From NCBI RefSeq assembly GCF_008520265.1, contig NZ_VIQM01000025.1, positions 1 through 64,000 of the forward strand: a DNA stretch of 64,000 bases, given 5' to 3'. Positions 47,270 through 56,062 of this stretch are shown piece after piece. The notes below the pieces were generated by a model. That model made no database searches, was not told where the DNA came from, and worked only from the letters and a program-made list of their open reading frames with translations. Within the stretch, counting starts at the first letter, position 1, and each line of letters begins with the position of its first letter. This DNA comes from Sphingobacterium cavernae. Lineage in GTDB: Bacteria; Bacteroidota; Bacteroidia; Sphingobacteriales; Sphingobacteriaceae. The position numbers and the translations under genes are program-made.

Positions 47270-47788
47270 TTAACCTCTTTGTTCTAAAGTCTTTAACACA
47301 CCTGAAATAGTATTTCCGCCTGATGAAAGCGCAGAAATAACGTTTTTCGCTGGTGATTGAAGAGCCGCGATAATATCTGCAACAAGTTCGTCCTTCGATT
47401 TAAGAGTCACTAAAGCATTTAATTGATCGTCACCAACAAAAGCAGTTTCTTGAATGTATGCTGCTTTTAATACTGGCTTGTCACCTGCTTTACGTAATTC
47501 TTTGATTAATTTCGCTGGAGCATTACCTGTCTCAGAGAATAATAATGTAGAAGCACCTTTCAATACACCTACTAATTCTTCTGATTCGATACCTGCTTCG
47601 ATTAAAGCTTTCTCAATTAAAGTGTTTTTAGCCACTTGCATGATGATGCCTGCATCGAAACATTTACGACGGATTCCATTGATTTTTTCAACAGATAAAT
47701 CAGCAGTGTCAGTAATATAGAAGTTACCGTAAGATTTAATCTGCTCTGCTAAAGCTTGAACAATTTCTTGTTTTTCTTCTTTTCTCAT
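47270..47788 (-). CDS. rplJ: 50S ribosomal protein L10
   Basis: A 172-aa protein that forms the base of the L7/L12 stalk. It begins MRKEEKQEIVQALAEQIK and has ITDTADLSVEKINGIRRKCF and AKNTLIEKALIEAGIE; the C-terminal helix that binds L12 dimers ends the protein (SGVLKTLEQRG). It starts 2 bases after the rplA stop, so the two are tightly coupled. In E. coli L10 represses its own transcript; I see no recognisable leader for that here. Confidence 0.97.
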   Translation of the reverse strand: MRKEEKQEIVQALAEQIKSYGNFYITDTADLSVEKINGIRRKCFDAGIIMQVAKNTLIEKALIEAGIESEELVGVLKGASTLLFSETGNAPAKLIKELRKAGDKPVLKAAYIQETAFVGDDQLNALVTLKSKDELVADIIAALQSPAKNVISALSSGGNTISGVLKTLEQRG

Positions 47789-47790
47789 GA

Positions 47791-48489
47791 TTAAATACCT
47801 GCTACTGATTTAGTTTCTACATGAATACCCGGGCTCATAGTTGATGAGATGTGGATACTCTTGAAGTATGTTCCCTTAGCCGCTGAAGGTTTTAATTTTG
47901 AAAGCACTTGTAATACTTCTAATGCGTTCTCATAAATCTTCTCTGCCGGGAAAGACACTTTTCCTACCGAAGTATGGATGATACCTGTCTTGTCAACTTT
48001 AAAATCGATCTTACCGCCTTTTACATCTGTTACAGCTTTACCTACTTCTGTAGTAACTGTACCAGTCTTAGGGTTAGGCATTAAGTTTCTTGGACCTAAA
48101 ATACGACCCAATTTACCTACTTTAGCCATTACCGAAGGCATAGTGATGATAATGTCAACGTCAGTCCAACCACCTTCAATTTTGCTGATGTACTCATCAA
48201 GACCTACGTAATCTGCACCTGCAGCTTTAGCTTCTTCTTCCTTATCAGGAGTTACTAATGCTAAAACGCGAACAGTCTTACCAGTTCCGTGAGGTAACGT
48301 CGCAATACCACGAACCATTTGATTCGCTTTACGTGGATCTACGCCCAAACGTACGTCGATATCCACTGAAGCATCAAATTTTGTTGTAGTAATCTCTTTC
48401 ACTAAAGCAGAAGCTTCAGCCAAAGTATACGCTTTACCAGCTTCAATTTTGGATAGTGCCGCTTTTTGATTTTTTGTTAATCTAGCCAC
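47791..48489 (-). CDS. rplA: 50S ribosomal protein L1
   Basis: A 232-aa protein of the L1 stalk. It carries the two-domain L1 pattern: [20 protein letters not shown], then [30 protein letters not shown] and the signature [16 protein letters not shown]; it ends with the conserved [12 protein letters not shown] segment. rplK precedes it by 22 bases and rplJ follows after 2, so all are cotranscribed. Confidence 0.98.
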   Translation of the reverse strand: MARLTKNQKAALSKIEAGKAYTLAEASALVKEITTTKFDASVDIDVRLGVDPRKANQMVRGIATLPHGTGKTVRVLALVTPDKEEEAKAAGADYVGLDEYISKIEGGWTDVDIIITMPSVMAKVGKLGRILGPRNLMPNPKTGTVTTEVGKAVTDVKGGKIDFKVDKTGIIHTSVGKVSFPAEKIYENALEVLQVLSKLKPSAAKGTYFKSIHISSTMSPGIHVETKSVAGI

Positions 48490-48511
48490 TTTCTTAAACT
48501 GATTTCGTTAA

Positions 48512-48955
48512 TTAATTTTTCCAAGGAGCGTCACCTGAAACAGTGATACCCATACTACGCGCTGTACCAGCTACCATGCTCATTGCAGATTCTACAGTGA
48601 AAGCATTTAAGTCAGTCATTTTGTCTTTTGCAATCGTCTCTACTTGCTCCCAAGTAATTGAAGCAACTTTCTTACGATTTGGCTCACCTGATCCACTTTT
48701 TAATTTAGCAGCATCTTTCAATTGAACAGCTACCGGTGGAGTTTTGATGATAAAATCAAATGACTTGTCAGCATAAACAGTAATCACTACTGGTAATACT
48801 TGACCTGGTTTGTCTTGCGTACGAGCATTGAACTGCTTACAGAAATCCATGATATTCACACCCTTAGCACCTAAAGCAGGTCCTACTGGAGGAGATGGAT
48901 TGGCTGCACCGCCCTTTACTTGTAATTTTACTAACGCACTGACTTCTTTTGCCAT
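48512..48955 (-). CDS. rplK: 50S ribosomal protein L11
   Basis: A 147-aa protein of the GTPase-associated centre. The N-terminal domain has the proline-rich thiostrepton-site helix ([20 protein letters not shown]); the C-terminal RNA-binding domain contains [18 protein letters not shown] and [13 protein letters not shown]. It is the first gene behind the promoter candidate at 49065-49094 and so heads the rplKAJL-rpoBC transcript. Confidence 0.98.
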   Translation of the reverse strand: MAKEVSALVKLQVKGGAANPSPPVGPALGAKGVNIMDFCKQFNARTQDKPGQVLPVVITVYADKSFDFIIKTPPVAVQLKDAAKLKSGSGEPNRKKVASITWEQVETIAKDKMTDLNAFTVESAMSMVAGTARSMGITVSGDAPWKN

Positions 48956-49064
48956 TTTGTTTTGAATTTAATTTGTTAAATGTTTGTTAGTAAGTTGGAA
49001 GCAATACTTGTAACATTTATATCGGTTAGCGTTAAAACAGAAGTTTTCACAACTAAACGAGGTG

Positions 49065-49094
49065 CAAAGATAATAAGAATATTTGATTCACAAA
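49065..49094 (-). promoter_or_regulatory. Promoter candidate for rplKAJL-rpoBC
   Basis: On the minus strand TTTG (49094-49091), 18 bases, TATCTTTG (49072-49065). It uses the same -7 sequence as the two tuf-cluster promoters. The leader to rplK would be about 100 bases. The 300-base spacer 48956-49255 holds this promoter and the nusG terminator and no gene. Confidence 0.7.
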
Positions 49095-49200
49095 ATAGTT
49101 GCTCACAAATATTTATTAAATATTCTTTTTTATTTAAAATAATCAATCCACCAGTACTATCCACGTCTATCGTGCGAAATAAATAACGATAGCAAAACAC

Positions 49201-49233
49201 AAAAAAGCTTCCTATTTTCATAAGAAGCTTTTT
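49201..49233 (-). terminator. Terminator of secE-nusG
   Basis: AAAAAGCTTC and GAAGCTTTTT form the stem, with inner TA/TA pairs, 23 bases after the nusG stop. It separates secE-nusG from rplK. Confidence 0.8.
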
Positions 49234-49255
49234 CGTATATTTTATAATAAATGTA

Positions 49256-49801
49256 TTATTCTTTTTCTACTTGCATGTAGTTCAATTCAAGTGGAGTCTT
49301 ACGACCGAATACTTTAACCATTACAGTTAACTTTTTCTTATCCTCATGAACCTCTTCAATTTCACCTGTAAATCCGTTGAAAGGCCCATCAGTAACTTTC
49401 ACAGACTCTCCAACGTAATAAGTAACGTTGATTGATTCGCCTTGCTCAGCCATCTCATCCACTTTACCCAAAATTCTATTTACTTCAGATGGACGTAATG
49501 GAATAGCCACGCCTGCTTTATCTCCTAAGAAACCAATTACACTGTTCAAATTCTTGATCGCGTGTTCAATCTCCCCATCAAGAGCAGCTTCAATCAACAC
49601 ATATCCAGGATAGTAATTACGCTCTTTAGCGACCTTTTTTCCGTCGCGCATTTGGTAATACTTTTCCATCGGAATTAATACTTGAGGCACTAAATGTTGA
49701 ATACCCAATCTACTAACTTCCGCTTCTACGTATTGTTTTACTTTCTTCTCTTTACCACTTACAGCACGTACTACGTACCACTTTAAACTTTGATCAGCCA
49801 T
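49256..49801 (-). CDS. nusG: Transcription termination/antitermination protein NusG
   Basis: A 181-aa elongation factor that binds RNA polymerase. The NGN domain (1-115) begins LKWYVVRAVSGKEKKVKQYV and has KVAKERNYYPGYVLIEAAL. The C-terminal KOW domain (about 125-181) has VKVTDGPFNGFTGEIEEV and FGRKTPLELNYMQVEK. It lies 20 bases behind secE, and is followed by a terminator-like hairpin. Confidence 0.98.
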   Translation of the reverse strand: MADQSLKWYVVRAVSGKEKKVKQYVEAEVSRLGIQHLVPQVLIPMEKYYQMRDGKKVAKERNYYPGYVLIEAALDGEIEHAIKNLNSVIGFLGDKAGVAIPLRPSEVNRILGKVDEMAEQGESINVTYYVGESVKVTDGPFNGFTGEIEEVHEDKKKLTVMVKVFGRKTPLELNYMQVEKE

Positions 49802-49821
49802 AATGTCTTCTAGATAAAACC

Positions 49822-50013
49822 TTACTTAGTACCGTACAACAACTCCAACACGTTACTTGAAGCTTTGTCCATTAACAATACTACTAAAGCTATGATCAAC
49901 GAAGCTACAAGGACTACGACTGCATGATTTTGCAATTGAGACCAAGTAGGCCAAGTAACTTTCTCAGTCACCTCTTGATAAGACTCTTTAAAAAAATCAA
50001 GTACGTTAGCCAT
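49822..50013 (-). CDS. secE: Preprotein translocase subunit SecE
   Basis: A 63-aa single-span membrane protein that clamps the SecY channel. It starts MANVLDFFKESYQEVTEKVT, the amphipathic helix, with the conserved W-P-T-W, and has one transmembrane helix at about 31-48. A longer frame extends upstream to 50067 but runs into the tRNA-Trp gene, so I use the ATG at 50013. Confidence 0.96.
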   Translation of the reverse strand: MANVLDFFKESYQEVTEKVTWPTWSQLQNHAVVVLVASLIIALVVLLMDKASSNVLELLYGTK

Positions 50014-50037
50014 TGTTTGATTATTTAAGTTATTTAG

Positions 50038-50109
50038 CAGGGATACTAGGATTCGAACCCAGACCAATGGTTTTGGAGACCACGATACTAACCATTATAC
50101 TATATCCCT
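50038..50109 (-). tRNA. tRNA-Trp (anticodon CCA)
   Basis: A 72-base cloverleaf on the minus strand: acceptor arms AGGGATA and TATCCCT, discriminator G, anticodon loop CTCCAAA with CCA, T arm with GGTTCGAATCC. It lies between tuf and secE, with its own promoter candidate, so it is probably transcribed with secE-nusG. Confidence 0.95.
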
Positions 50110-50127
50110 GTGTTTTTTTTGATGATG

Positions 50128-50159
50128 CAAATATAGTGTTCTAAACCTATTAGAACAAA
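50128..50159 (-). promoter_or_regulatory. Promoter candidate for tRNA-Trp-secE-nusG
   Basis: TTTG (50159-50156), 20 bases, TATATTTG (50135-50128) on the minus strand: a full match, 19 bases ahead of the tRNA. Confidence 0.7.
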
Positions 50160-50206
50160 TATTTTTTGCATTTTTTATGTGTTTTAAAGAACAATTTTGT
50201 GTTGGA

Positions 50207-50246
50207 AAAAATAAGCTAATCAGCATCAGCCGATTAGCTTATTTTA
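50207..50246 (-). terminator. Terminator of tuf
   Basis: On the minus strand AAATAAGCTAATC and GATTAGCTTATTT pair around a 12-base loop region with inner GC/GC pairs, followed by T residues. Confidence 0.85.
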
Positions 50247-50270
50247 TTATTTTGATAATCTAAAAATAGA

Positions 50271-51455
50271 TTAAAGGATTTCAGTCACCTGACCAGCACC
50301 TACTGTACGACCACCCTCACGGATAGCGAAACGTAGACCTTTTTCCATTGCAATTGCAGAAATCAATTTAACTGTAATTGTAACGTTATCACCTGGCATA
50401 ACCATCTCAGTACCTTCTGGCAACATGATCTCTCCTGTTACGTCTGTTGTACGGAAATAGAATTGAGGACGGTATTTGTTGAAGAATGGAGTGTGACGAC
50501 CACCTTCTGCTTTTGATAATACGTAAACCTCAGCTTTGAAGTGATCGTGAGGAGTTACAGAACCTGGTTTAACGATAACCATACCACGTTTGATATCAGT
50601 TTTCTCAATACCACGTAATAATAAACCTACGTTATCACCTGCTTCACCGTAATCTAAGATTTTACGGAACATCTCAACACCTGTTACTGTAGATTTCAAA
50701 TCTTCAGCACCCATACCTAAGATTTCAACTGGATCACCAGAGTTGATCACACCTCTTTCGATACGACCTGTAGCTACTGTACCACGACCTGTGATCGAGA
50801 ATACGTCCTCTACTGGCATCAAGAAAGGTAAGTCAGTCAAACGTGGAGGAATTGGAATGTAGTTATCTACAGCGTCCATTAATTCCATCACTTTAGCAAC
50901 CCACTCAGGCTCACCATTCAATGCGCCTAAAGCAGAACCTTGGATTACTGGAATATCATCACCTGGGAATTCGTAGAATGACAATAACTCACGTACTTCC
51001 ATTTCTACTAACTCTAATAACTCAGGATCATCTACTAAGTCAACTTTGTTTAAGAATACTACTAACGCTGGTACACCTACCTGACGAGCTAACAAGATGT
51101 GCTCACGAGTTTGAGGCATAGGACCATCAGTTGCAGCAACAACGATGATAGCACCGTCCATTTGAGCAGCACCAGTTACCATGTTCTTAACGTAATCGGC
51201 GTGACCTGGACAGTCAACGTGTGCATAGTGACGACTTGCAGTTGAGTACTCAACGTGCGCTGTATTAATCGTGATACCACGCTCTTTTTCTTCAGGAGCA
51301 GAGTCAATTGAATCAAATGAACGAGCTTCTGATAAACCTGCATCCGCTAATACTTTAGTGATAGCTGCAGTTGTAGTTGTTTTACCGTGGTCAACGTGAC
51401 CGATAGTACCAATGTTTAAGTGGGGTTTACTACGGTCAAATTTCTCTTTTGCCAT
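50271..51455 (-). CDS. tuf: Elongation factor Tu
   Basis: A 394-aa GTPase that delivers aminoacyl-tRNA to the ribosome. G1 is GHVDHGKT (19-26), G3 is [10 protein letters not shown]4 is NKVDLVDD and G5 is GSALGA. Domains II and III follow ([18 protein letters not shown], then [15 protein letters not shown] and [13 protein letters not shown] at the end). It is the protein gene of the tRNA cluster, as for tufB of E. coli. No second tuf copy is in the window. Confidence 0.99.
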   Translation of the reverse strand: MAKEKFDRSKPHLNIGTIGHVDHGKTTTTAAITKVLADAGLSEARSFDSIDSAPEEKERGITINTAHVEYSTASRHYAHVDCPGHADYVKNMVTGAAQMDGAIIVVAATDGPMPQTREHILLARQVGVPALVVFLNKVDLVDDPELLELVEMEVRELLSFYEFPGDDIPVIQGSALGALNGEPEWVAKVMELMDAVDNYIPIPPRLTDLPFLMPVEDVFSITGRGTVATGRIERGVINSGDPVEILGMGAEDLKSTVTGVEMFRKILDYGEAGDNVGLLLRGIEKTDIKRGMVIVKPGSVTPHDHFKAEVYVLSKAEGGRHTPFFNKYRPQFYFRTTDVTGEIMLPEGTEMVMPGDNVTITVKLISAIAMEKGLRFAIREGGRTVGAGQVTEIL

Positions 51456-51504
51456 GTTTATGCGAATTAGTAATTATTAAATATTTCTTTATATAAATTC
51501 TTTA

Positions 51505-51528
51505 CAAAAATAGTAAACTTTTTTGACG

Positions 51529-51535
<7 letters not shown>
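51505..51535 (-). promoter_or_regulatory. Internal promoter candidate for tuf
   Basis: TTTG (51535-51532, within the 3' end of tRNA-Thr), 19 bases, TATTTTTG (51512-51505). It could let tuf be expressed independently of the tRNAs. Confidence 0.45.
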
Positions 51536-51600
<65 letters not shown>

Positions 51601-51688
51601 TTTTAATTAAAAAGCTCATTTACGGAATTATGCCTCCACCTTACATACTAAAATCATGAAAGATAGAGACTGAAAAACCTTGAAAATG

Positions 51689-51761
51689 AGCGGAAGACGA
51701 GGTTCGAACTCGCGACCTATAGCTTGGAAGGCTATCGCTCTACCAACTGAGCTACTTCCGC
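51689..51761 (-). tRNA. tRNA-Gly (anticodon TCC)
   Basis: Acceptor arms GCGGAAG and CTTCCGC, anticodon loop CTTCCAA with TCC, T arm AGTTCGAACCT. It corresponds in position to E. coli glyT. Confidence 0.95.
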
Positions 51762-51806
51762 TTTTTGTTTTTAGTATGTGAAATACTAAAAACAACAAAT
51801 TTAGTG

Positions 51807-51887
51807 TGGAGGGAGAAGGATTCGAACCTTCGAAGCCGAAGCAACGGATTTACAGTCCGTCCCATTTGACCGCTCTGGAACCCCTCC
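51807..51887 (-). tRNA. tRNA-Tyr (anticodon GTA)
   Basis: An 81-base class II tRNA with a long variable arm (after the anticodon stem: GCTTCGGCTTCGA). Acceptor arms GGAGGGG and TCCCTCC, discriminator A, anticodon loop CTGTAAA with GTA. It corresponds to E. coli tyrU. Confidence 0.95.
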
Positions 51888-51911
51888 AGACCTGCGATGT
51901 CTCGCATTTAG

Positions 51912-51984
<73 letters not shown>

Positions 51985-52045
51985 TTACTATTATTTTTGT
52001 CTTTTCAAACTCTCGAAGAACATCTACCCTTCTGGGCAGCTGGTG

Positions 52046-52077
52046 CAAAGATAGAAAAATTCATTTCAAACTTGCAA
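52046..52077 (-). promoter_or_regulatory. Promoter candidate P1 of the tRNA-tuf cluster
   Basis: TTG (52077-52075), 21 bases, TATCTTTG (52053-52046). Predicted start about 52039, some 55 bases before tRNA-Thr(TGT). Confidence 0.7.
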
Positions 52078-52170
52078 GAGAATTTTTTAAAAACTTTTAC
52101 TTTTCTATTTCTTAAAGAACTCTATTCAAAAACGCTCCCAAATCGACAACTGTGATCGTTTTTGATGTTG

Positions 52171-52200
52171 CAAAGATAGACACCGAAATGACATTTCAAA
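52171..52200 (-). promoter_or_regulatory. Promoter candidate P2 of the tRNA-tuf cluster
   Basis: TTTG (52200-52197), 18 bases, TATCTTTG (52178-52171). The plus-strand word GCAAAGATAGA is identical at P1 and P2, 125 bases apart. The 353-base spacer 51985-52337 holds these promoters and no gene I can support. Confidence 0.65.
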
Positions 52201-52337
52201 AATTTTTACGTAAAAAAACAAATGAGAATCATCCATTAAGCTGATATGCAGTCTGATAATTTTTCAATATGAAATTAACACATACTTTACAAGAAGCATT
52301 AACGCATCTTTGGCACGATAATTTCCAACAGTGATGC

Positions 52338-53477
52338 ATGAAAAAGTATGTATCTATTTTTCTATTTTTAATTTGCGCCCATATTGCACTAGCTCAAGAC
52401 TCTACAAATTTTATTGAAAAAATAATAAAAAAAACTTTCTCTTCGAAAGGTGACACCACTAGAAAAGGGAGCTATTTTGTAGTACCTGCGTTTTCATACG
52501 CGCAAGAAACAGGCCCAGAATTTGGTGTCGCAGCAACTTATAATTTTTATTTAGACAAAAATAGCCTTGTAAGCCGTACATCAAACATCACTTTAATTAG
52601 CACTATTACCACAAAAAAGCAGAAAAAAATTAATATTACATCCGATTTATGGACCAAAGACAATGACTACCATATCTTATTAGAGTTACGCGCAAGAGAT
52701 TGGCCATTCAATTTTTACGGCATTGGAAATGATACATGGAAAACAGATGAAGATTATTTGGATCAGACACTATACCGTTTCAAGGCCGATATTGAAAAGA
52801 AGATATTACCAAGGTTTTATGTAGGTGTAAATACCAGCTATGACAATTATAAATTCAAAGATGTGGAAGCAGACGGCATTTTTGAATCCAACAGCATCAT
52901 TGGTAAAACTGGTGGTCAATACATTACCTTAGGCCTATCTGCATTATTCGACACACGGGATGTGACAACATATACAAATAAAGGTTTTTACGGTCGTATA
53001 AAATATGCCTATGCCCCTAAATTTTTCACCCACGAGGATTTTAATGGGTCATTATTAGAAACTGACCTGCGTGGCTTTCACCCATTGAATGGAAAACTAA
53101 ATTTTGCTGGGCAAATACTTTACCGTGGAACATTTGGCGAAAACATTCCTTTTTATACTTTACGCGATCTTGGGGGAGACATGACAATGCGTGGATACTA
53201 TTTGGGAAGATACAAAGACAAAAATTATTTAGCCACACAAGCAGAACTTCGCTATCGCTTACATCCTAGATTCGGCCTATCAGGTTTTGTCGGCACCGGC
53301 ACCACATTCTCAAAAGAGCATAAGGCACGGTTTATACCAACGTATGGCGCTGGACTCCGCTATTTCTTTAGCATTGAGCACGCCAGTAGTATACGTCTAG
53401 ATTACGCCTTTGGCGAAAAAAGACGAGGAGAAGAGCGGCAATCAGGCTTTTACCTAAGTATAAGTGAAGCCTTTTAA
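52338..53477 (+). CDS. BamA/TamA-family (Omp85-like) outer membrane barrel without POTRA domains
   Basis: A 379-aa precursor with a signal peptide (MKKYVSIFLFLICAHIALAQ). Residues about 45-379 form the bacterial surface antigen barrel (Bac_surface_Ag), with LDTRDV-type turns (GLSALFDTRDVTTYTNKGF), the loop-6 motif MRGYYLGRYKDKNYLATQAE and a C-terminal Phe (LSISEAF). No POTRA domain is present, so it is not the BamA assembly factor itself. Short proteins like this are annotated as BamA/TamA family or surface antigen; function is unknown. Its stop overlaps the stop of the convergent next gene by 4 bases. Confidence 0.85.
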   Translation: MKKYVSIFLFLICAHIALAQDSTNFIEKIIKKTFSSKGDTTRKGSYFVVPAFSYAQETGPEFGVAATYNFYLDKNSLVSRTSNITLISTITTKKQKKINITSDLWTKDNDYHILLELRARDWPFNFYGIGNDTWKTDEDYLDQTLYRFKADIEKKILPRFYVGVNTSYDNYKFKDVEADGIFESNSIIGKTGGQYITLGLSALFDTRDVTTYTNKGFYGRIKYAYAPKFFTHEDFNGSLLETDLRGFHPLNGKLNFAGQILYRGTFGENIPFYTLRDLGGDMTMRGYYLGRYKDKNYLATQAELRYRLHPRFGLSGFVGTGTTFSKEHKARFIPTYGAGLRYFFSIEHASSIRLDYAFGEKRRGEERQSGFYLSISEAF

Positions 53478-53899
53478 TAGAAAGAATAGGGATAGCGCAA
53501 CTTAAAATTTTCTTTGGGTTGCTCTTTTCGTTTACAAATTATTCCAAATTCAAACAAATCAATTAACACTACAAAATCTCTGTGTGCTTGCATAGTTTTC
53601 CAAAGTTTTCGATGATAAGAACAATCATGAATGTCTTTCACGAAAATCATAAAATAGGAATTTTGAAGAACTAACAAATCTGCAAAAGAATGTTGCTTAA
53701 AATCAGTAATTAAAAAAGAAGATTCTGTCAATCCTTTTGAAAGATAATACGCGATAATATCCTCTATCAACGAATCACAACGAGTAATGTTCTTATTATA
53801 TATCAACTCATCCGCCAGAGCATATACAAAAGGTGAGTGTGTGCCATGACGACTATTTGAAGTGATGTAATGCTTGATTTTCTGCAGAAAATAAATCAT
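53474..53899 (-). CDS. Shrunken methyltransferase-family protein (SAM-binding core missing)
   Basis: The 141-aa product has the N-terminus of a Bacteroidota family of SAM-dependent methyltransferases (YITSNSRHGTHSPFVYALA, residues about 11-29) and that family's C-terminus (FVKDIHDCSYHRKLWKTM ... FGIICKRKEQPKENFKLRY). Full-length members are about 240 aa, from memory. The roughly 100 residues between, which include the glycine-rich SAM loop, are absent and the frame is unbroken. The upstream ATG at 53944 would add 15 residues that do not match the family. It is either a decaying gene or a small non-catalytic derivative. Confidence 0.65.
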   Translation of the reverse strand: MIYFLQKIKHYITSNSRHGTHSPFVYALADELIYNKNITRCDSLIEDIIAYYLSKGLTESSFLITDFKQHSFADLLVLQNSYFMIFVKDIHDCSYHRKLWKTMQAHRDFVVLIDLFEFGIICKRKEQPKENFKLRYPYSFY

Positions 53900-53903
53900 T
53901 TTG

Positions 53904-53911
53904 CAAAAATA
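53904..53911 (-). promoter_or_regulatory. -7 element candidate for the shrunken methyltransferase gene
   Basis: TATTTTTG on the minus strand, 4 bases before the ATG at 53899, so a transcript would be almost leaderless. No -33 seen. Confidence 0.35.
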
Positions 53912-53979
53912 CATATATTGATTTACATTATTAAGACAGTTCATTTTTAATAAATCAATAGATTTAACTAAATTTATAT

Positions 53980-54822
53980 ATGAATGAGAGAGAGATTAAA
54001 GCGATAATATCATTATTAGACGACCCAGACACTGAAATTTTCAATCAACTTGAAGAGCGACTTGTTACTGCAGGGCCAGATGTAATTCCTTTGTTAGAAG
54101 AAAATTGGGAGTCTTCATTTGATCCATTATCGCAATCTCGGATTGAAAATATTATTCATAAAATCCAATTTGACCAGATAAAATATGACCTTCAATTTTG
54201 GGATCTCAAAAATAGCGACGACTTATTAGAGGGATTACTTATTATAAATAGGTACCAATACCCTAATTTGGATGAGAATAATGTGTTGTTAACTATTTCA
54301 GAACTGAAACGTAACGCTTGGTTTCAACTAATGTACGACATGAGTCCATTGGAGAAAGTCAAACTGTTAAATAATGTATTGTTTCGTGAATTTGGCTTAT
54401 CCGGTAATACAACAAATTATCATGACCCACAAAATTCGTTTATACATAAAGTTTTAGAAAGCAAAAAAGGCAACCCTATATCTTTATCCTGTGTATATAG
54501 CATAATTGCACAACAGCTAGATATCCCAGTTTATGGCATTAATCTTCCAAAACATTTCATAGTAGCCTATATAGAAGATACAGAACAACCTCCTCTTTTT
54601 TATATCAATGCTTTTAACAGAGGACAAGTAATGCATCATAATGACATATATTCCTTTTTAAAACAATTAAACCTCCCTCCTAATGAGGAGTACACCATGC
54701 CGTGTACGAATAAAGCCATTATCAAACGCGTACTTCGCAATTTAATAACGGCTTATGAAAATATTGGAAGTCCTCAGAAAAAAGAGGAAATAGACATCCT
54801 TTTAAAAATTATTGAAGACTAA
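53980..54822 (+). CDS. SirB1-family transglutaminase-like protein
   Basis: A 280-aa cytoplasmic protein. Residues 1-65 resemble a HEAT-like helical repeat (ISLLDDPDTEIFNQLEERL...). Residues about 100-230 form the SirB1/transglutaminase-like domain (PF13369) with KGNPISLSCVYSIIAQQLDI, where Cys171 is the possible nucleophile, and YGINLPKHFIVAY with His192. The role of this family is not settled. The last 45 residues are helical (TPR-like). It converges on the next gene, with stop codons overlapping by 4 bases. Confidence 0.85.
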   Translation: MNEREIKAIISLLDDPDTEIFNQLEERLVTAGPDVIPLLEENWESSFDPLSQSRIENIIHKIQFDQIKYDLQFWDLKNSDDLLEGLLIINRYQYPNLDENNVLLTISELKRNAWFQLMYDMSPLEKVKLLNNVLFREFGLSGNTTNYHDPQNSFIHKVLESKKGNPISLSCVYSIIAQQLDIPVYGINLPKHFIVAYIEDTEQPPLFYINAFNRGQVMHHNDIYSFLKQLNLPPNEEYTMPCTNKAIIKRVLRNLITAYENIGSPQKKEEIDILLKIIED

Positions 54823-55913
54823 CGTGTATCCAGGGATATACTTTCTGGTGTTTTACCGTTAAAATCCAATGAAGCATTGGGCGCTACATCCCCCTCATCA
54901 TTAATTAAATAACGAAAAACACTTTTAGCGCCAGGATCAGCTACATAAATATACTTTCCACCATCTCGGGTGTCAATTGCAACATCGATTGGCTGCTTCA
55001 ATTTTGTAGTCAAACCTTTGATAACACGAGTAGGAGAGATTTCTTTTGTCGTGGTGTTTGAAGAGAAATTCTCAAAAATTAAAATTCTACCATCCTCGAT
55101 TACATTACCATTGATAGAGTAATCTGTCATCACTAAAATATCCTTTATTCTTGAATACGAAATGCCACGAAGATTTCTAGAGCCGTTCACAGTAAGTGAA
55201 AACGTAGGGTTCACATTTAATAATGTATCCTGACTATCTATAAATTTTTGTGTTAAATCTTTATACACTTCCACCCCTCCTTCTGTTCCGGTCTTAACAA
55301 CAAAAACATCCTTTTCATAAACAGTAAGTGCCCATGGAACGAAATTCAAAGGCAACCTAAAAGATGGCACTCTAAATGCACCTGAGTTCTGTGGTCTTAA
55401 GAAAACATACATATTACCATTAGCATCTCTATTTGACTTATTTGTTGCTAGTAAATAATCATTAGAAAGTGAAACACCAACATTTACTACTGTATAATAT
55501 AACCCTCTTACATTATCAAATCTACGATTGGAAATTTTACCTCTAGACGAAATGTCACCTCTAATATTGACATTCATTACATATATGCTCGTATCATTTG
55601 TTCCTGGAGTGTTTAGACTAGATTGAAAAATCATCCCCCCATTTGGTGCAAAATGAATAGTACGCGCACCTTTAGCTCCAGAATTGTAAGAATACAAGGA
55701 ATCAACAGATGGAAAACTATCCTCATCAGCTTGATCAATTACATAAATGTTATTCAAATTTTCTGATGCCCCAATTTGGTAATCAGAAGTGGAAATATAA
55801 AGTCTAGATATATCTTTGATTTCTCGTGCAGGAGGCTCGTCGTCATCTCGTTGACACGAAATAACACTTATTAATAAAGCTGGTATGAGGTATAAAAATA
55901 AAATTTTACGCAT
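54819..55913 (-). CDS. Lipoprotein with beta-propeller-like repeats
   Basis: A 364-aa precursor with lipobox ISVISC (Cys20) followed by Q-R-D-D-D-E, an acidic stretch that in Bacteroidota often marks export to the surface. The mature part has repeated blades such as RLYISTSDYQI, NIYVIDQADEDSF, GMIFQSSL, NMYVFLRPQNSG and KYIYVADPGAKSVFRYLIND, as in NHL/lactonase-type propellers. I recognise no specific family or active site. Binding of a ligand or protein at the surface is likely, but this is inference. A -7 box lies 26 bases upstream. Confidence 0.75.
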   Translation of the reverse strand: MRKILFLYLIPALLISVISCQRDDDEPPAREIKDISRLYISTSDYQIGASENLNNIYVIDQADEDSFPSVDSLYSYNSGAKGARTIHFAPNGGMIFQSSLNTPGTNDTSIYVMNVNIRGDISSRGKISNRRFDNVRGLYYTVVNVGVSLSNDYLLATNKSNRDANGNMYVFLRPQNSGAFRVPSFRLPLNFVPWALTVYEKDVFVVKTGTEGGVEVYKDLTQKFIDSQDTLLNVNPTFSLTVNGSRNLRGISYSRIKDILVMTDYSINGNVIEDGRILIFENFSSNTTTKEISPTRVIKGLTTKLKQPIDVAIDTRDGGKYIYVADPGAKSVFRYLINDEGDVAPNASLDFNGKTPESISLDTR

Positions 55914-55938
55914 AAAAATTGAATCGATTACTAGATTA

Positions 55939-55946
55939 CAAATGTA
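55939..55946 (-). promoter_or_regulatory. -7 element candidate for the propeller lipoprotein
   Basis: TACATTTG on the minus strand, 26 bases before the ATG. No -33 at suitable spacing. Confidence 0.45.
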
Positions 55947-56023
55947 TACATTTTTGTCTGTAAGTATTTAAACGAAAATAGCAATCTAAACGTTACAAAA
56001 ATGAAATAACTTTCAAAAGCCAT

Positions 56024-56031
56024 TAGATTTG
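56024..56031 (+). promoter_or_regulatory. -7 element candidate for queH
   Basis: TAGATTTG, 32 bases before the queH ATG. No clear -33. Confidence 0.45.
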
Positions 56032-56062
56032 CGTAAAATTGTAGCGGATTACCATTTGTCAT

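Noticed and set aside
50014-50067. N-terminal extension of secE by 18 codons
   Set aside because: It overlaps the 3' part of tRNA-Trp, and SecE proteins start near the ATG at 50013.
52269-52334. 21-codon plus-strand frame (MKLTHTLQEALTHLWHDNFQ) just before the Omp85-like gene
   Set aside because: Too short, no lipobox, no regulatory amino-acid run and no promoter of its own; a leader peptide cannot be excluded but is not supported.
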